Source: JAAXQD01 sp963790095 (GTDB taxonomy: Bacteria > Desulfobacterota > Desulfobacteria > Desulfobacterales > UBA11574). Taken from it: a DNA stretch of 64,000 nucleotides. Position 1 is the first letter of the stretch, and every line of letters begins with the position of its first letter. The translations under genes were made by a program, and so were the position numbers. Shown here piece by piece: positions 35,166 through 43,586 of this stretch. The notes beneath the pieces were generated by a model. That model saw only the letters and a list, made by a program, of their open reading frames with translations. It was not told the origin of the DNA and searched no databases. Where the stretch lies: contig CAWBNO010000008.1 in the NCBI GenBank assembly GCA_963790095.1, positions 1 through 64,000 on the forward strand, written 5' to 3'.

Positions 35166-36719
35166 TTAGGGAACAATCAAATTTTGGGCGGTCATTTCCT
35201 CGGGGATGTCCAATCCGAGGAGGAACAGAACCGTCGGCGCGATATCGCTCAGTTTACCACCCGTGATGAGCCGCTGGCCCGGTGAGTCGCCGGCAACGTA
35301 AATTATCTCAACAGGATTGAGGGTGTGACTGGTCTTGGTCATATTCGTCTGATAATCGATCATCTGTTCTGAATTTCCGTGATCCGCCGTGATGAGGATA
35401 TTCGCATCCAGTTCAAGAAGGCGGTCCACAATTTTGCCCACGCATTCGTCTACGACTTCGATGGCTTGGGTCGCCGCATCCATGTCGCCGGTATGGCCGA
35501 CCATGTCGCCGTTCGCATAGTTAACCACAATGAACTGGTACGGGTTGTTTTCCAGCCGCCGGAGGAGTTCTTCGGTCACCTGATACGCATCCATCTCCGG
35601 GTGACTGGCAAAGGTGGCCGGATCAAAACGGCTTGGGACATCGATCTGGTCCTCATTTTTGTATGGCGTCGTGGCTTTGCCGTTAAAAAAACTGGTAACG
35701 TGTCTGAATTTCTGAGTTTCAGCGATTCGCAGCTGATGTAAGCCTGCATTGGAGATAACCTCTCCGAGCAGTTTGTTCATACCGCCCCCCGCATCCATGG
35801 CACCGAGGATGTATTCCGTAAACTCATCCCAGTAACGTGTCAGTCCCACAAAGGTTACCGTTGGCCGGGTCTTCAGTTTTCCGGGATATTTTGGATCCAC
35901 AAACGCCATGGTCAGTTGAATTGCACGGTCCTGGCGATAATTGGTATGGAGTATACAATCGCCGTCCTTGACGCCAACATAGTCTCCGATAACATAGGGG
36001 GGAATGTATTCGTCGAACATTTCCACCCCATCCGGAGTTTTGTCCGTTGTAAACGACTCCCGGACAGCAGTCTCGGCGTCAACGGCTTTTCGTCCTTGGC
36101 AGGCAACGATGCAATGATAGGCGATGTCGGTGAGTTTCCAGTTTCTGGAACGGTCCATACTGTAGTAGCGCCCCATTACCGTACCGATGGTGCACCCGCC
36201 AACGTCTTCCATGACCAGATTGAGCTTTGCAAGATATTCCAGACAGCTTCGGGGCGGGGTATCACGCCCGTCCAGAAACGGATGAATGATGATCGTCCCC
36301 TCGGGATATTCCAGCCTTGCCTGCCGCATGATCTTGAAGAGATGCTCCTGGTGAGCATGTACACCCTCGTCCTGAAGCAGACCGAACAGATGAAAACGGC
36401 TCCGGCGTTCTTTCCAATGATTCACAAGCTTCTTCCATTTCTCCGACTCAAAGAGTTCACCGGTACTCAATTGATCGTCAATACGCTTGAGTTCTTGGAT
36501 GACGATTCGCCCGGCGCCCATGTTGAGGTGCCCCACCTCCGATGATCCCTGATATCCTTCCGGAAGGCCCACAGGTTCGCCGGAACAGGCCAAAAGTGTC
36601 CATGGATATTTGGCCTTGTAGAGATCGATATTGGGTGTTTGGGCGGCGCGAACGGCATTGCCCCGCACGTCTTCGCTGTATCCCCATCCGTCTCGAATGA
36701 TCAAGCATACGGGTCTCAT
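35166..36719 (-). CDS. gpmI: 2,3-bisphosphoglycerate-independent phosphoglycerate mutase
   Basis: 517 residues, alkaline-phosphatase superfamily. Metal-binding N terminus (LIIRDGWGYS), catalytic Ser in GSSEVGHLNMGAGR near residue 62, substrate loop LDGRDTPPRS, and the C-terminal metal ligands NYANGDMVGHTGD and ITADHGNSEQM. It interconverts 3- and 2-phosphoglycerate in glycolysis/gluconeogenesis using Mn2+. Length is normal and it is monocistronic. Confidence 0.94.
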   Translation of the reverse strand: MRPVCLIIRDGWGYSEDVRGNAVRAAQTPNIDLYKAKYPWTLLACSGEPVGLPEGYQGSSEVGHLNMGAGRIVIQELKRIDDQLSTGELFESEKWKKLVNHWKERRSRFHLFGLLQDEGVHAHQEHLFKIMRQARLEYPEGTIIIHPFLDGRDTPPRSCLEYLAKLNLVMEDVGGCTIGTVMGRYYSMDRSRNWKLTDIAYHCIVACQGRKAVDAETAVRESFTTDKTPDGVEMFDEYIPPYVIGDYVGVKDGDCILHTNYRQDRAIQLTMAFVDPKYPGKLKTRPTVTFVGLTRYWDEFTEYILGAMDAGGGMNKLLGEVISNAGLHQLRIAETQKFRHVTSFFNGKATTPYKNEDQIDVPSRFDPATFASHPEMDAYQVTEELLRRLENNPYQFIVVNYANGDMVGHTGDMDAATQAIEVVDECVGKIVDRLLELDANILITADHGNSEQMIDYQTNMTKTSHTLNPVEIIYVAGDSPGQRLITGGKLSDIAPTVLFLLGLDIPEEMTAQNLIVP

Positions 36720-36874
36720 GGCAGATCCTTCTTATTTTATTTGTTATTCATTATTGATAGTTCGGTAAAAAGTTAAACGTTAAAAGTTTATATGTTGTAC
36801 AATATTACTTCTTAATGAACTAAATGTAGTCGTTTTACATTTCACGTTTCACTTTTTACAAGTTTATCATTATT

Positions 36875-37061
36875 GACGGTTTCTTAAAAAGTCTTTTGTG
36901 AGCGACATCGAGAAATTTTGGAGAAAGATTCACGACGCGTCTGGCGTTAAAAATTGCAAGCTGTTTGAGGGTGTTAACCCGAGTTCTTGCAATTTAGCCA
37001 GGCGAGTCATGAATCCCAAAATTGCTTGCGGAGCGAGCAAAATCAGACTTTTTACGAGTTC
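36875..37061. repeat. Palindromic MITE-like element, family A copy 2
   Basis: 187 bp, nearly identical to copy 1 in its interior. It is flanked by an exact 9-bp direct repeat ATCATTATT at 36866-36874 and 37062-37070, consistent with a target duplication. The left terminal repeat is slightly diverged (TTCTTAAAAAG). Confidence 0.8.
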
Positions 37062-37185
37062 ATCATTATTCATTTTCGATATGTTGGGTTCAGATATTAA
37101 CTTATTCACTCTTGTCCAAAAACGATCTTATAGATGTATATGAGTTATCATACCTAAAGGATTTGTGGATCGTAGCCTCCTTGGG

Positions 37186-37269
37186 AACCTGGAATGATGG
37201 AATGCTGGAAATTTGGGTTTTTTAAAAGGAACCAATCTTCCATTATTCCAATATTCCATTATCCCGGCA
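37186..37269. repeat. Inverted-repeat element, family B
   Basis: The left arm GGAATGATGGAATGCTGG and right arm ending CATTATTCCAATATTCCATT are imperfect complements. Related elements are at 44562-44625, 49331-49531 and 53719-53847. Confidence 0.6.
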
Positions 37270-37346
37270 TCTTTTTGGCAAAATGTGAATGCCGTATTTA
37301 TCCTGGCTTGTCATGCCAAAAGTATTTTGGACACCAATGAAATTTA

Positions 37347-38228
37347 TTATGTCAGAACAACCCGGTATTTTTTGAGAAAGTCGATCGGGTTATAGGATAA
37401 TTTCGCCTTGCGAAGGCCGGCATCGCCAAGATCCTGTTCGCGATTGACTGTTTTTAAATTGTTGCCGGCATGTTCGAGAAACATCTGGTTGATGGCCTGA
37501 TAAACCCCCTTGAATGCAGCGTTCCCTTTTTCGAAATGGATAACCATGGTATCCTCCGACAACGTTTCGGCGATGGTGTAAGCAGCCATTTCTTGACCGA
37601 TTAAAATGGCGCCCCCTGTTATTCCGTACAACTTTCCCCAGCTGTGGAGAACCCTCGAAATGGCTTGATTCTCAGCGGAAAGTGCTTCCGACGACTCACA
37701 ATCACGCCAGGTGCACCAGTCGTCCTGCATGGCCAAGGCCGTATGGATCATCTCTTCACCCAGAGGGACAAATTGAAAATCGTATTTTTTTCTAAATTGA
37801 TTCACCAGATTCCTTTTTTTATGAAACTGCCTTCCTTTGAGTTCCATGAGCGCATCGGCAGCGTAAAGATAATCCCAATGATCCCTTGCGTCCTCAGCGA
37901 TGATTCGGTGGCCGACGTTTTCTTCCCAAAGCTGCATCAGGTCTTCGGGAATGCGATAAAATTCGGTCGGTTCGTCGAAATGATCGTCAAAACACATGGG
38001 CCAGTCAATTCCCCCCCAAGATCCTATGGGCGCCCACAAAACTTCATCCGGAACCGTCTGTTTTATCCAGACAAGATTATCCGACCATGCCCAGTAAAGG
38101 CCGTGCACCTCGGCCCATCCCCATAGATTCAAAAAGGTGTAATCAGAAGGCTTTTGGGGGCATTTAGCAAAATTTTCCAAGTATTCAGTTTGCTTATCGA
38201 GGCTTACCTTTTCAAAATTTAACGACAT
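37347..38228 (-). CDS. DUF2156 family protein (phosphatidylglycerol lysyltransferase C-terminal-like)
   Basis: 293 residues from ATG 38228 (MSLNFEKVSL); the frame is open 21 codons further. It resembles soluble DUF2156 proteins, a GNAT-like double fold related to the C-terminal domain of MprF. Features include KGRQFHKKRNLVNQFRKKY and FEKGNAAFKGVYQAINQMFL. No membrane domain is present, so it probably transfers an acyl or aminoacyl group to an unknown acceptor. Upstream sequence offers only a weak ribosome-binding site. Confidence 0.75.
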   Translation of the reverse strand: MSLNFEKVSLDKQTEYLENFAKCPQKPSDYTFLNLWGWAEVHGLYWAWSDNLVWIKQTVPDEVLWAPIGSWGGIDWPMCFDDHFDEPTEFYRIPEDLMQLWEENVGHRIIAEDARDHWDYLYAADALMELKGRQFHKKRNLVNQFRKKYDFQFVPLGEEMIHTALAMQDDWCTWRDCESSEALSAENQAISRVLHSWGKLYGITGGAILIGQEMAAYTIAETLSEDTMVIHFEKGNAAFKGVYQAINQMFLEHAGNNLKTVNREQDLGDAGLRKAKLSYNPIDFLKKYRVVLT

Positions 38229-38529
38229 TTCACAACCGTTCCTGTTGATAAAGGTTGACGTTCCATTTAGGTATTCAGTAAATATAATCATTCTTCAAAT
38301 TTGGCAACCTTTATGCCGATCTATTGGTCGGCAACCATATTGTATTTCATTAAAGTTTGGCTCCCTTTGATCATTTTGGATAGCATTCCGGAGTATCGGG
38401 TATGTTGGCATTGCATTGAAAATGATTAGGATCCATGAGATAAATACCTCACGGATTGAAAAAACTTACGTGTTCAGGGGGGGGGGAACGCACCCTCAGA
38501 ACACGTACTAAAAAACATTTGGAGGTATC
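38229..38529. other. Intergenic region between divergent genes with a GC hairpin
   Basis: It separates the divergent DUF2156 and rhodanese-fusion genes. At 38467-38507, perfect 9-bp arms TACGTGTTC and GAACACGTA enclose a G10 run and CGCACCCT. Its right arm recurs at 40969-40987. No further gene or promoter can be assigned. Confidence 0.45.
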
Positions 38530-39366
38530 ATGCGCTGGAAGCAATTTTTAACGCCTGTAAAATCTCTTGATGCAGATCAGGCCCGAAATTACATGGAAAA
38601 CAGAGACATTGACGAACTGACAATTTTAGATGTGCGTCAGCCCAACGAGTATGAAAGCGGTCATATCTCCGGGTCCAAACTCATTCCCCTTCCGGACCTC
38701 ACCGAAAGGATTCATGAAATCGACCCCAAAAAACCGACGGTGGTTTACTGCGGAATCGGAGGGCGTAGCCGCATCGCCGCCCAGATGCTGGCAGGAAACG
38801 GATTCGAAAATGTCTACAACATTTCCGGCGGATTCAAAACCTGGAAAGGTAAAGCTGCGGTTGGCAAAGAAGACCTCGGATTAGAGCTTTTCACCGGAGA
38901 CGAATCTCCGGAAAAAACACTGGTCGTTGCGTATTCCCTCGAAGCCGGTTTGGGTGATTTTTACACATCCATGATCCCCCGAGTAAAAAATAAAGATGCT
39001 CAAAATATTTTTCAAAAATTGTCTGAAATAGAAATCAAGCACCAGGACCGTATTTTTAACGAATACATTCGATTGTCCAGAAAGCCTTTAAGTCGTGAAG
39101 CGTTTGAAGAAAATATGGTCCATACGGCGGTGGAAGGCGGTCTGACAACCGAGGAGTATACCAATCTTTTCCAACCGGACTGGGAATCTTTATCAGATAT
39201 TATCGAGCTGGCCATGTCCATTGAAGCCCAAGCCCTCGATCTGTATCTTCGTGCTGCACACAGGAGCCCCAATCCGGAAAGCAGAAAGGTCCTTGTCCAG
39301 ATCGGAGACGAAGAACGGGCACATCTGAAACAGCTCGGCAAGTTGATGGAAACTTTAGAGGGTTGA
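38530..39366 (+). CDS. Rhodanese domain fused to a rubrerythrin-like diiron domain
   Basis: 278 residues. Residues 12-110 are a rhodanese domain with the active-site loop Cys74 (VVYCGIGGRSR), expected to carry a persulfide. Residues 130-276 are a ferritin-like four-helix domain with Glu/His ligand motifs SLEAGLGDFY, EIEIKHQD, SIEAQALDLY and GDEERAHLK. The fusion suggests coupling of sulfane-sulfur chemistry to a diiron site. It heads a tight operon with an FAD oxidoreductase (start 10 bp downstream) and a small protein. Strong ribosome-binding site (GGAGG). Confidence 0.88.
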   Translation: MRWKQFLTPVKSLDADQARNYMENRDIDELTILDVRQPNEYESGHISGSKLIPLPDLTERIHEIDPKKPTVVYCGIGGRSRIAAQMLAGNGFENVYNISGGFKTWKGKAAVGKEDLGLELFTGDESPEKTLVVAYSLEAGLGDFYTSMIPRVKNKDAQNIFQKLSEIEIKHQDRIFNEYIRLSRKPLSREAFEENMVHTAVEGGLTTEEYTNLFQPDWESLSDIIELAMSIEAQALDLYLRAAHRSPNPESRKVLVQIGDEERAHLKQLGKLMETLEG

Positions 39367-39376
39367 GGATATGACC

Positions 39377-40495
39377 ATGGGAAAGCACCTTGTACTTGTA
39401 GGCGGCGGCCATGCACACATGGTTACACTTGCGAGCCTGCATCATTTCATTGAAAAAGGCCACAGGGTCACCGTTATCGGTCCATCGGCATACCATTATT
39501 ACTCCGGCATGGGGCCCGGCATGCTCGGCAAAATGTATGCACCCGAAGATATTCGGTTTGCTACACAATATGGGGTTGAAAAACAGGGAGGTGTGTTTAT
39601 CCTTGGAAAGGTCGTTCGTGTGGATCCGAAGGAAAAAACGGTCATCCTTGAATCCGGTGACGCTGTTTCATATGATGTGATTTCTTTTAACACGGGGAGT
39701 TACGTTTCGCGATCGATGGTTAAAGATGGGGAAAAGGATATTGTTTCAGTTAAACCCATCGAAAAACTCATGGATGCCCAGAGGCGTATTCTGGAACAAG
39801 TCCCACGCAAGCAAATAACGGTCAGCATCATCGGCGGCGGGCCTTCAGCGGCTGAAATCGCGGGAAACGTCTGGCGGCTGGCCCGGGATCACGGCCCCAA
39901 AAGGCCAAAAATTCAGATTTTCGCTGGGAAAAAATTCTTGTCACAGGTTCCGGACACCATGCGAAGCAAGGCTGTCCTTTCCCTCAACAAGCGGGGCATT
40001 GAAATTCTGGAAAAAGATTATGTTAAAGACATTAAAACCGGTCAGATCACTCTGGAATCAGGGCAACGCCATGACACGGATTTCATCTTCCTTGCCATTG
40101 GGGTCAAACCGTCACCGATTTTCAAGGAATCGGATCTGCCCACAGGGCCGGACGGCGGACTAATGGTCAATAAATACTTGCAGTGCGCTGCGTATCCGGA
40201 GATATTCGGCGGGGGTGACTGCATCTATTTTAAGGACTGCCCGCTGGATAAAGTGGGTGTTTACGCCGTCCGTCAAAATGCGGTTCTTTATCAAAATCTT
40301 ATGGCATCTCTGGAAGAGACCGTCCTTCAACCCTTTGATCCGGGGGGGGATTACCTCCTGATATTTAATATGGGAGATGATACCGGAATTCTGCGAAAAA
40401 AACGGCTGGTGTTTGGCGGAAGGCTTGCTTTTTTAATCAAAGATCATATTGACCGGAAATTCATCAGAAAGTTTCAAGCCATCGAACAAACATGA
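39377..40495 (+). CDS. FAD/NAD(P)-dependent pyridine nucleotide-disulfide-type oxidoreductase
   Basis: 372 residues, two Rossmann folds. The FAD motif is LVLVGGGHAHMVTL (residues 4-17) and the NAD(P) motif is SIIGGGPSAAEIAG. The FAD-binding GGGDCIYF occurs late in the protein. It resembles NDH-2/sulfide:quinone oxidoreductase relatives and the oxidoreductase domain found fused to SelD. Redox Cys pairs of SQR are not obvious, so the substrate is open; the rhodanese-diiron neighbour suggests a sulfur or peroxide substrate. ATG 39377 is better spaced from GAGG than ATG 39371. Confidence 0.82.
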   Translation: MGKHLVLVGGGHAHMVTLASLHHFIEKGHRVTVIGPSAYHYYSGMGPGMLGKMYAPEDIRFATQYGVEKQGGVFILGKVVRVDPKEKTVILESGDAVSYDVISFNTGSYVSRSMVKDGEKDIVSVKPIEKLMDAQRRILEQVPRKQITVSIIGGGPSAAEIAGNVWRLARDHGPKRPKIQIFAGKKFLSQVPDTMRSKAVLSLNKRGIEILEKDYVKDIKTGQITLESGQRHDTDFIFLAIGVKPSPIFKESDLPTGPDGGLMVNKYLQCAAYPEIFGGGDCIYFKDCPLDKVGVYAVRQNAVLYQNLMASLEETVLQPFDPGGDYLLIFNMGDDTGILRKKRLVFGGRLAFLIKDHIDRKFIRKFQAIEQT

Positions 40496-40516
40496 CAACA
40501 GTATTAGGAGTTGATG

Positions 40517-40735
40517 ATGAACAAACATGATGTCGTATTTTTCAGACCGTATCCGTTCAAAATGGGGGAAAAATTGCATATCCAAGGTGGCGCGCGCAAT
40601 GGTGACTGGGAAGTTATCGACATCACCGATAGGAAAATAAAGCTCCGCTGTCCTGTGTCTTTGCGGGAGTTCGAATGGAACCGCTTCTGCTATTTTGTTG
40701 AAGCGCGTTCAGGGACGGTTTGGCCTCAGGAATAA
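40517..40735 (+). CDS. Small conserved-looking protein of the rhodanese-diiron operon
   Basis: 72 residues from ATG 40517, seven bases after AGGAG; two in-frame starts lie just upstream. It has the look of a small beta-barrel (MGEKLHIQGGARNGDWEVID, LRCPVSLREFEW) and one conserved-looking Cys. No family recognised. It follows the FAD oxidoreductase by about 20 bp and is probably co-transcribed. Confidence 0.65.
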   Translation: MNKHDVVFFRPYPFKMGEKLHIQGGARNGDWEVIDITDRKIKLRCPVSLREFEWNRFCYFVEARSGTVWPQE

Positions 40736-41124
40736 CCTCCATGTGCGTGTTTAGGGGATGCGCTTTCCCGTGTAACGATACCTGCCCGCTCGTGCCTCGC
40801 ATGGCAGGCGGGTTGGCGGAGTGGCTTCGTCATTTCAATGGCTTAGCAGTGGGGGAAACCGCGGCTCCCGCATGCTTTTTGCGGGAGAACGCGGAGGGGG
40901 CAGGAATGCCCCCGCTGCTAAGTCTTTGAAATGACCAGACACGTAGACACCGGAGTGAAACGGGGGAGCGCACCCCCTGAACACGTACAACTCCATAATT
41001 TTCGTGTCCAGGTAGGTCTTACTATAAAACCATATTTATCAACGGAATGGATGGGGTTTTTCTCAAAGGTCGTACTGTTTGAGTTTAATCCCTTCAACGT
41101 TCTACCGTATCAGAAATATTACCT
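40736..41124. other. Intergenic region dominated by a branched palindrome
   Basis: It holds a hairpin CCTGCCcgctcgtgcc...GGCAGG at about 40776-40808, a multi-branched palindrome (40830-40934) and a short GGGGG/CCCCC hairpin (40962-40979). No gene is evident. It forms the leader region of mntP, but no known manganese riboswitch (yybP-ykoY) sequence was recognised. Confidence 0.5.
40830..40934. repeat. 105-bp branched palindrome (cruciform-capable)
   Basis: Outer arms TCATTTCAA / TTGAAATGA and CTTAGCAG / CTGCTAAG are exact complements. Inside are two hairpins: 40859-40894 (CCGCGGCTCCCGC with GCGGGAGAACGCGG) and 40896-40913 (GGGGGC, loop, GCCCCC). The whole forms a three-way-junction DNA or RNA structure. 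Identity unknown. Confidence 0.6.
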
Positions 41125-41709
41125 GTGAAATTTATTAACATTTTTGCCATTGCCGTGGCTTTGGCCATGGACGCCTTTGCGGTTTCCATCGTGACCGGCG
41201 TAAATTTGAAAAATGTCAGTTACCGCCAGACATTCCGTTTGTCCTGGCATTTCGGATTGTTTCAGGCAATGATGCCGGTCATTGGCTGGTTTGCAGGCCT
41301 ATCTGTAAGGGTTCACATCGAGCGTTATGACCATTGGATCGCTTTCGGCTTGTTGGCATTTGTCGGCATCCATATGATTAAGGAAGCATTCGATGACGAT
41401 AAATCCGAAAAACGGAAAAAGGATCACACAAAAGGCATCACGCTGGTCATACTTTCCATTGCAACCAGTATCGACGCCCTTGCGGTGGGCTTCAGCCTGT
41501 CGCTACTGGGTGTATCCATCTGGACGCCCGCTATTGTCATCGGCATTGTAGCGGGAATCTTTACCATCATCGGATTACAGATTGGCGAAAAAATCGGGTC
41601 TGCCAAACAATTGAGTCGATATGCAGAAACCATCGGCGGCGGCATTCTGATCGCCATCGGATTGAATATATTGCACGAGCACGGGGCCTTGTCATTTTTT
41701 TTGAATTAA
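41125..41709 (+). CDS. mntP: Putative manganese efflux pump MntP
   Basis: 194 residues with six hydrophobic helices in two homologous halves. Each half has the acidic membrane motif of the family: ALAMDAFAVSIVTG near residue 12-25 and ATSIDALAVGFSLS near 112-125. A charged cytoplasmic loop (DDDKSEKRKKDH) lies between them. The start appears to be GTG at 41125; later ATGs would cut the first helix. It exports Mn2+. A ZIP transporter follows. Confidence 0.87.
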   Translation: MKFINIFAIAVALAMDAFAVSIVTGVNLKNVSYRQTFRLSWHFGLFQAMMPVIGWFAGLSVRVHIERYDHWIAFGLLAFVGIHMIKEAFDDDKSEKRKKDHTKGITLVILSIATSIDALAVGFSLSLLGVSIWTPAIVIGIVAGIFTIIGLQIGEKIGSAKQLSRYAETIGGGILIAIGLNILHEHGALSFFLN

Positions 41710-41737
41710 GGAAAATGACCCGCCGCCCAATAGACTC

Positions 41738-41907
41738 TGAGACCTTTGAAAAATGTTCATTTTTGTTCAAGTTCAAGTCGAAGATCCCGGACTTTGATCG
41801 GGGGAGGGCGAAAATTTTAACCACAGGAATACATTGGGTATTTCGAGGATTACAATTTGAGACTGACGCAGAAATTGGGCAAAAAGGGGCGTTTTGCAAA
41901 GGTCTCA
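41738..41907. repeat. 170-bp element with perfect 11-bp terminal inverted repeats
   Basis: It begins TGAGACCTTTG and ends with the exact complement CAAAGGTCTCA, lying between mntP and the ZIP gene. The interior contains further imperfect complementarity. No open frame. A single matching 11-mer end also occurs at 53247-53257. Likely a non-autonomous mobile element. Confidence 0.6.
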
Positions 41908-41924
41908 CACTATGGAGGGCACCT

Positions 41925-42689
41925 ATGTCACCGATTACAATGGGAATCATCGCAAGCACACTTGCAGGCTTGGCCACGGGTGTCGGTGCATTGCCCGCTT
42001 TATTTTTTAAAAATATTTCCGATAAGGTATTAAACACCATGCTGGGCGGCGCCGCCGGTGTGATGTTGGCGGCAACTTCTTTTTCGTTGATCGTCCCGGG
42101 AATCGAATACGGCAATCAGATTTGGCCGGGTTACGGCGTCTATGTGGTGGTGTTTGGGATGCTGGTCGGGGCAGTTTTCTTAGATCGCCTGGACAAATGG
42201 CTTCCCCATGAGCATTTTGTTCTCGGACCTGAAGGACCTTCCAGTGCTATGAAAAGAATTTGGTTGTTCATCATTGCAATCACCATTCACAATTTTCCCG
42301 AAGGTCTGGCGGTGGGCGTCGGTTTTGGAACAGGGGATATCGGGGCCGGATCCAGTCTGGCAATGGGAATCGGGCTGCAGAATATGCCCGAAGGTCTGGC
42401 CGTTGCCATGCCCCTCATGGGTCTGGGTTACACCCGGTGGCGTGCGGTGGGGATTGCAACCTTAACCGGACTGGTGGAGCCTTTGGGCGGGTTCTTGGGG
42501 GTCGCCGCCGTCACGGTGTTTCATTCCGTCTTACCTTTTGGCCTGGCTTTTGCCGCAGGTTCCATGCTGTTTGTCATCAGTGATGAAATTATCCCGGAAA
42601 CCCACGCCAAAGGAAAATCGCGTCTTGCGACCTTCGGAGTTATGGTTGGCTTTGTCATCATGATGGCACTGGACAATCTGTTGGGTTAA
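41925..42689 (+). CDS. ZIP-family metal transporter
   Basis: 254 residues from ATG 41925 (GGAGG 6 bases upstream); the open frame upstream to 41715 runs through the repeat element and is rejected. About eight membrane helices are present, with the ZIP metal-binding helices IAITIHNFPEGLAVGVGFG and GLQNMPEGLAVAMPL. It resembles ZupT/GufA-type proteins that import Zn2+, Fe2+ or Mn2+. Placed after mntP, the pair may balance divalent metals. Confidence 0.87.
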   Translation: MSPITMGIIASTLAGLATGVGALPALFFKNISDKVLNTMLGGAAGVMLAATSFSLIVPGIEYGNQIWPGYGVYVVVFGMLVGAVFLDRLDKWLPHEHFVLGPEGPSSAMKRIWLFIIAITIHNFPEGLAVGVGFGTGDIGAGSSLAMGIGLQNMPEGLAVAMPLMGLGYTRWRAVGIATLTGLVEPLGGFLGVAAVTVFHSVLPFGLAFAAGSMLFVISDEIIPETHAKGKSRLATFGVMVGFVIMMALDNLLG

Positions 42690-42706
42690 CACCCGTGGTT
42701 CGTGCC

Positions 42707-43345
42707 CTAATCCTTTGAGACCGAAAATATTTCCTTAAGGGTATCAGGATCAAAATTTTCTATAATTTTAGACCGTTCAACGAATGACTCGATATTGGCA
42801 TATGCATTTTCATAAACAGCCACCACGGTCTCGAGCTTTTGACATACAGGATCTTCCACGCCCAATACATTTCTTAATTTGTACAAAAGGCGTTTCCCTT
42901 CTTTAAAATGATCGGCGATTGTACCGAGCATCTCTTTTCTTTTTTCGTGTTTTTCCCGTTCGTTGGCGATAATCGGCAAAAGTCGTTGAACGGAAAATTC
43001 CACCAGCGCATCCCGTGGTGCATTGTAATTTTTGGATACCCTATCCAGGGATGTCAGCGATTTCCTGCTGATGACAAATGTTTTTTGAATACGTCCCTGC
43101 CGCGAAAATTTTATATTCTGAATTTCACGGGCAATGGATCTTAAATTTCGGGCATCTTCGACCAAATGATCAAAAAGAGATTTCTGCTTGATGCCTAAAT
43201 GGGCGGCAACGATACTGATTGCATCGATGCAGCCCTCTGTAAGTTTGAAGGTTGCACGAACAGACTGCCTGCCCCTTAAATCTGCGGTGAAAGTTCGGGG
43301 CAGGGAAACATCTCCGGGTCGTTCTTTTCTTTCATCCCCTTCCAT
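42707..43345 (-). CDS. Putative double ribbon-helix-helix regulator
   Basis: 212 residues. Two segments look like ribbon-helix-helix units: residues 28-66 (SVRATFKLTEGCIDAISIVA...) and 85-123 (QKTFVISRKSLTSLDRVSKN...). Each has a short strand, then two helices with the hydrophobic pattern of MetJ/Arc folds. The C-terminal 85 residues are helical (EREKHEKRKEMLG...). It is divergent from the hsp20 cluster and could regulate it. I recognise no named family. Strong AGGAGG before ATG. Confidence 0.55.
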   Translation of the reverse strand: MEGDERKERPGDVSLPRTFTADLRGRQSVRATFKLTEGCIDAISIVAAHLGIKQKSLFDHLVEDARNLRSIAREIQNIKFSRQGRIQKTFVISRKSLTSLDRVSKNYNAPRDALVEFSVQRLLPIIANEREKHEKRKEMLGTIADHFKEGKRLLYKLRNVLGVEDPVCQKLETVVAVYENAYANIESFVERSKIIENFDPDTLKEIFSVSKD

Positions 43346-43432
43346 ATATACCTCCTGAGTGTCGATGTTGTCTTTTTATTACTTATTTTATTTATTTTTT
43401 TTGATAATGCAATAATTTTTTTATTTACTATC

Positions 43433-43460
43433 TTGACATAATTTTTTTAGTTTTTATTTT
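43433..43460 (+). promoter_or_regulatory. Promoter of the first hsp20 gene (TTGACA-16-TATTTT)
   Basis: TTGACA at 43433-43438 and TATTTT at 43455-43460 are separated by 16 bp, in a T-rich region about 130 bp before the hsp20 start. The same layout occurs before the third hsp20 at 44729-44756. No CIRCE or sigma-32 consensus is visible. Confidence 0.5.
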
Positions 43461-43586
43461 TATGAATAAGACGCGACCAAGATACAAAAGATAGCATTGA
43501 ACCGTTCAATTCGGCGGCGGCATCTATTTTGTTTTCTTAGCAAAATCTATCCGGTCAACATCGTCTAATAAAAGGAGGATAAAGAA

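Larger units (their letters stand above)
36720..37346. other. 627-bp intergenic region made largely of repeats
   Basis: The region contains an AT-rich imperfect inverted repeat near 36768-36860 (GTAAAAAGTT ... CACTTTTTAC), family A element copy 2 (36875-37061) and a family B element (37186-37269). No gene is supported between gpmI and the DUF2156 gene. Confidence 0.6.

Noticed and set aside
35045..35266. 73-codon plus-strand frame overlapping the gpmI 3' end
   Set aside because: The second half is antisense to gpmI and the ribosome-binding site is too close to the start.
40940..41124. Manganese (yybP-ykoY) riboswitch before mntP
   Set aside because: The position is right, but the conserved core sequences of that riboswitch were not found.
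43346..43586. CIRCE or sigma-32 heat-shock element
   Set aside because: No TTAGCACTC/GAGTGCTAA dyad and no CTTGAA...CCCCAT pair at proper spacing.
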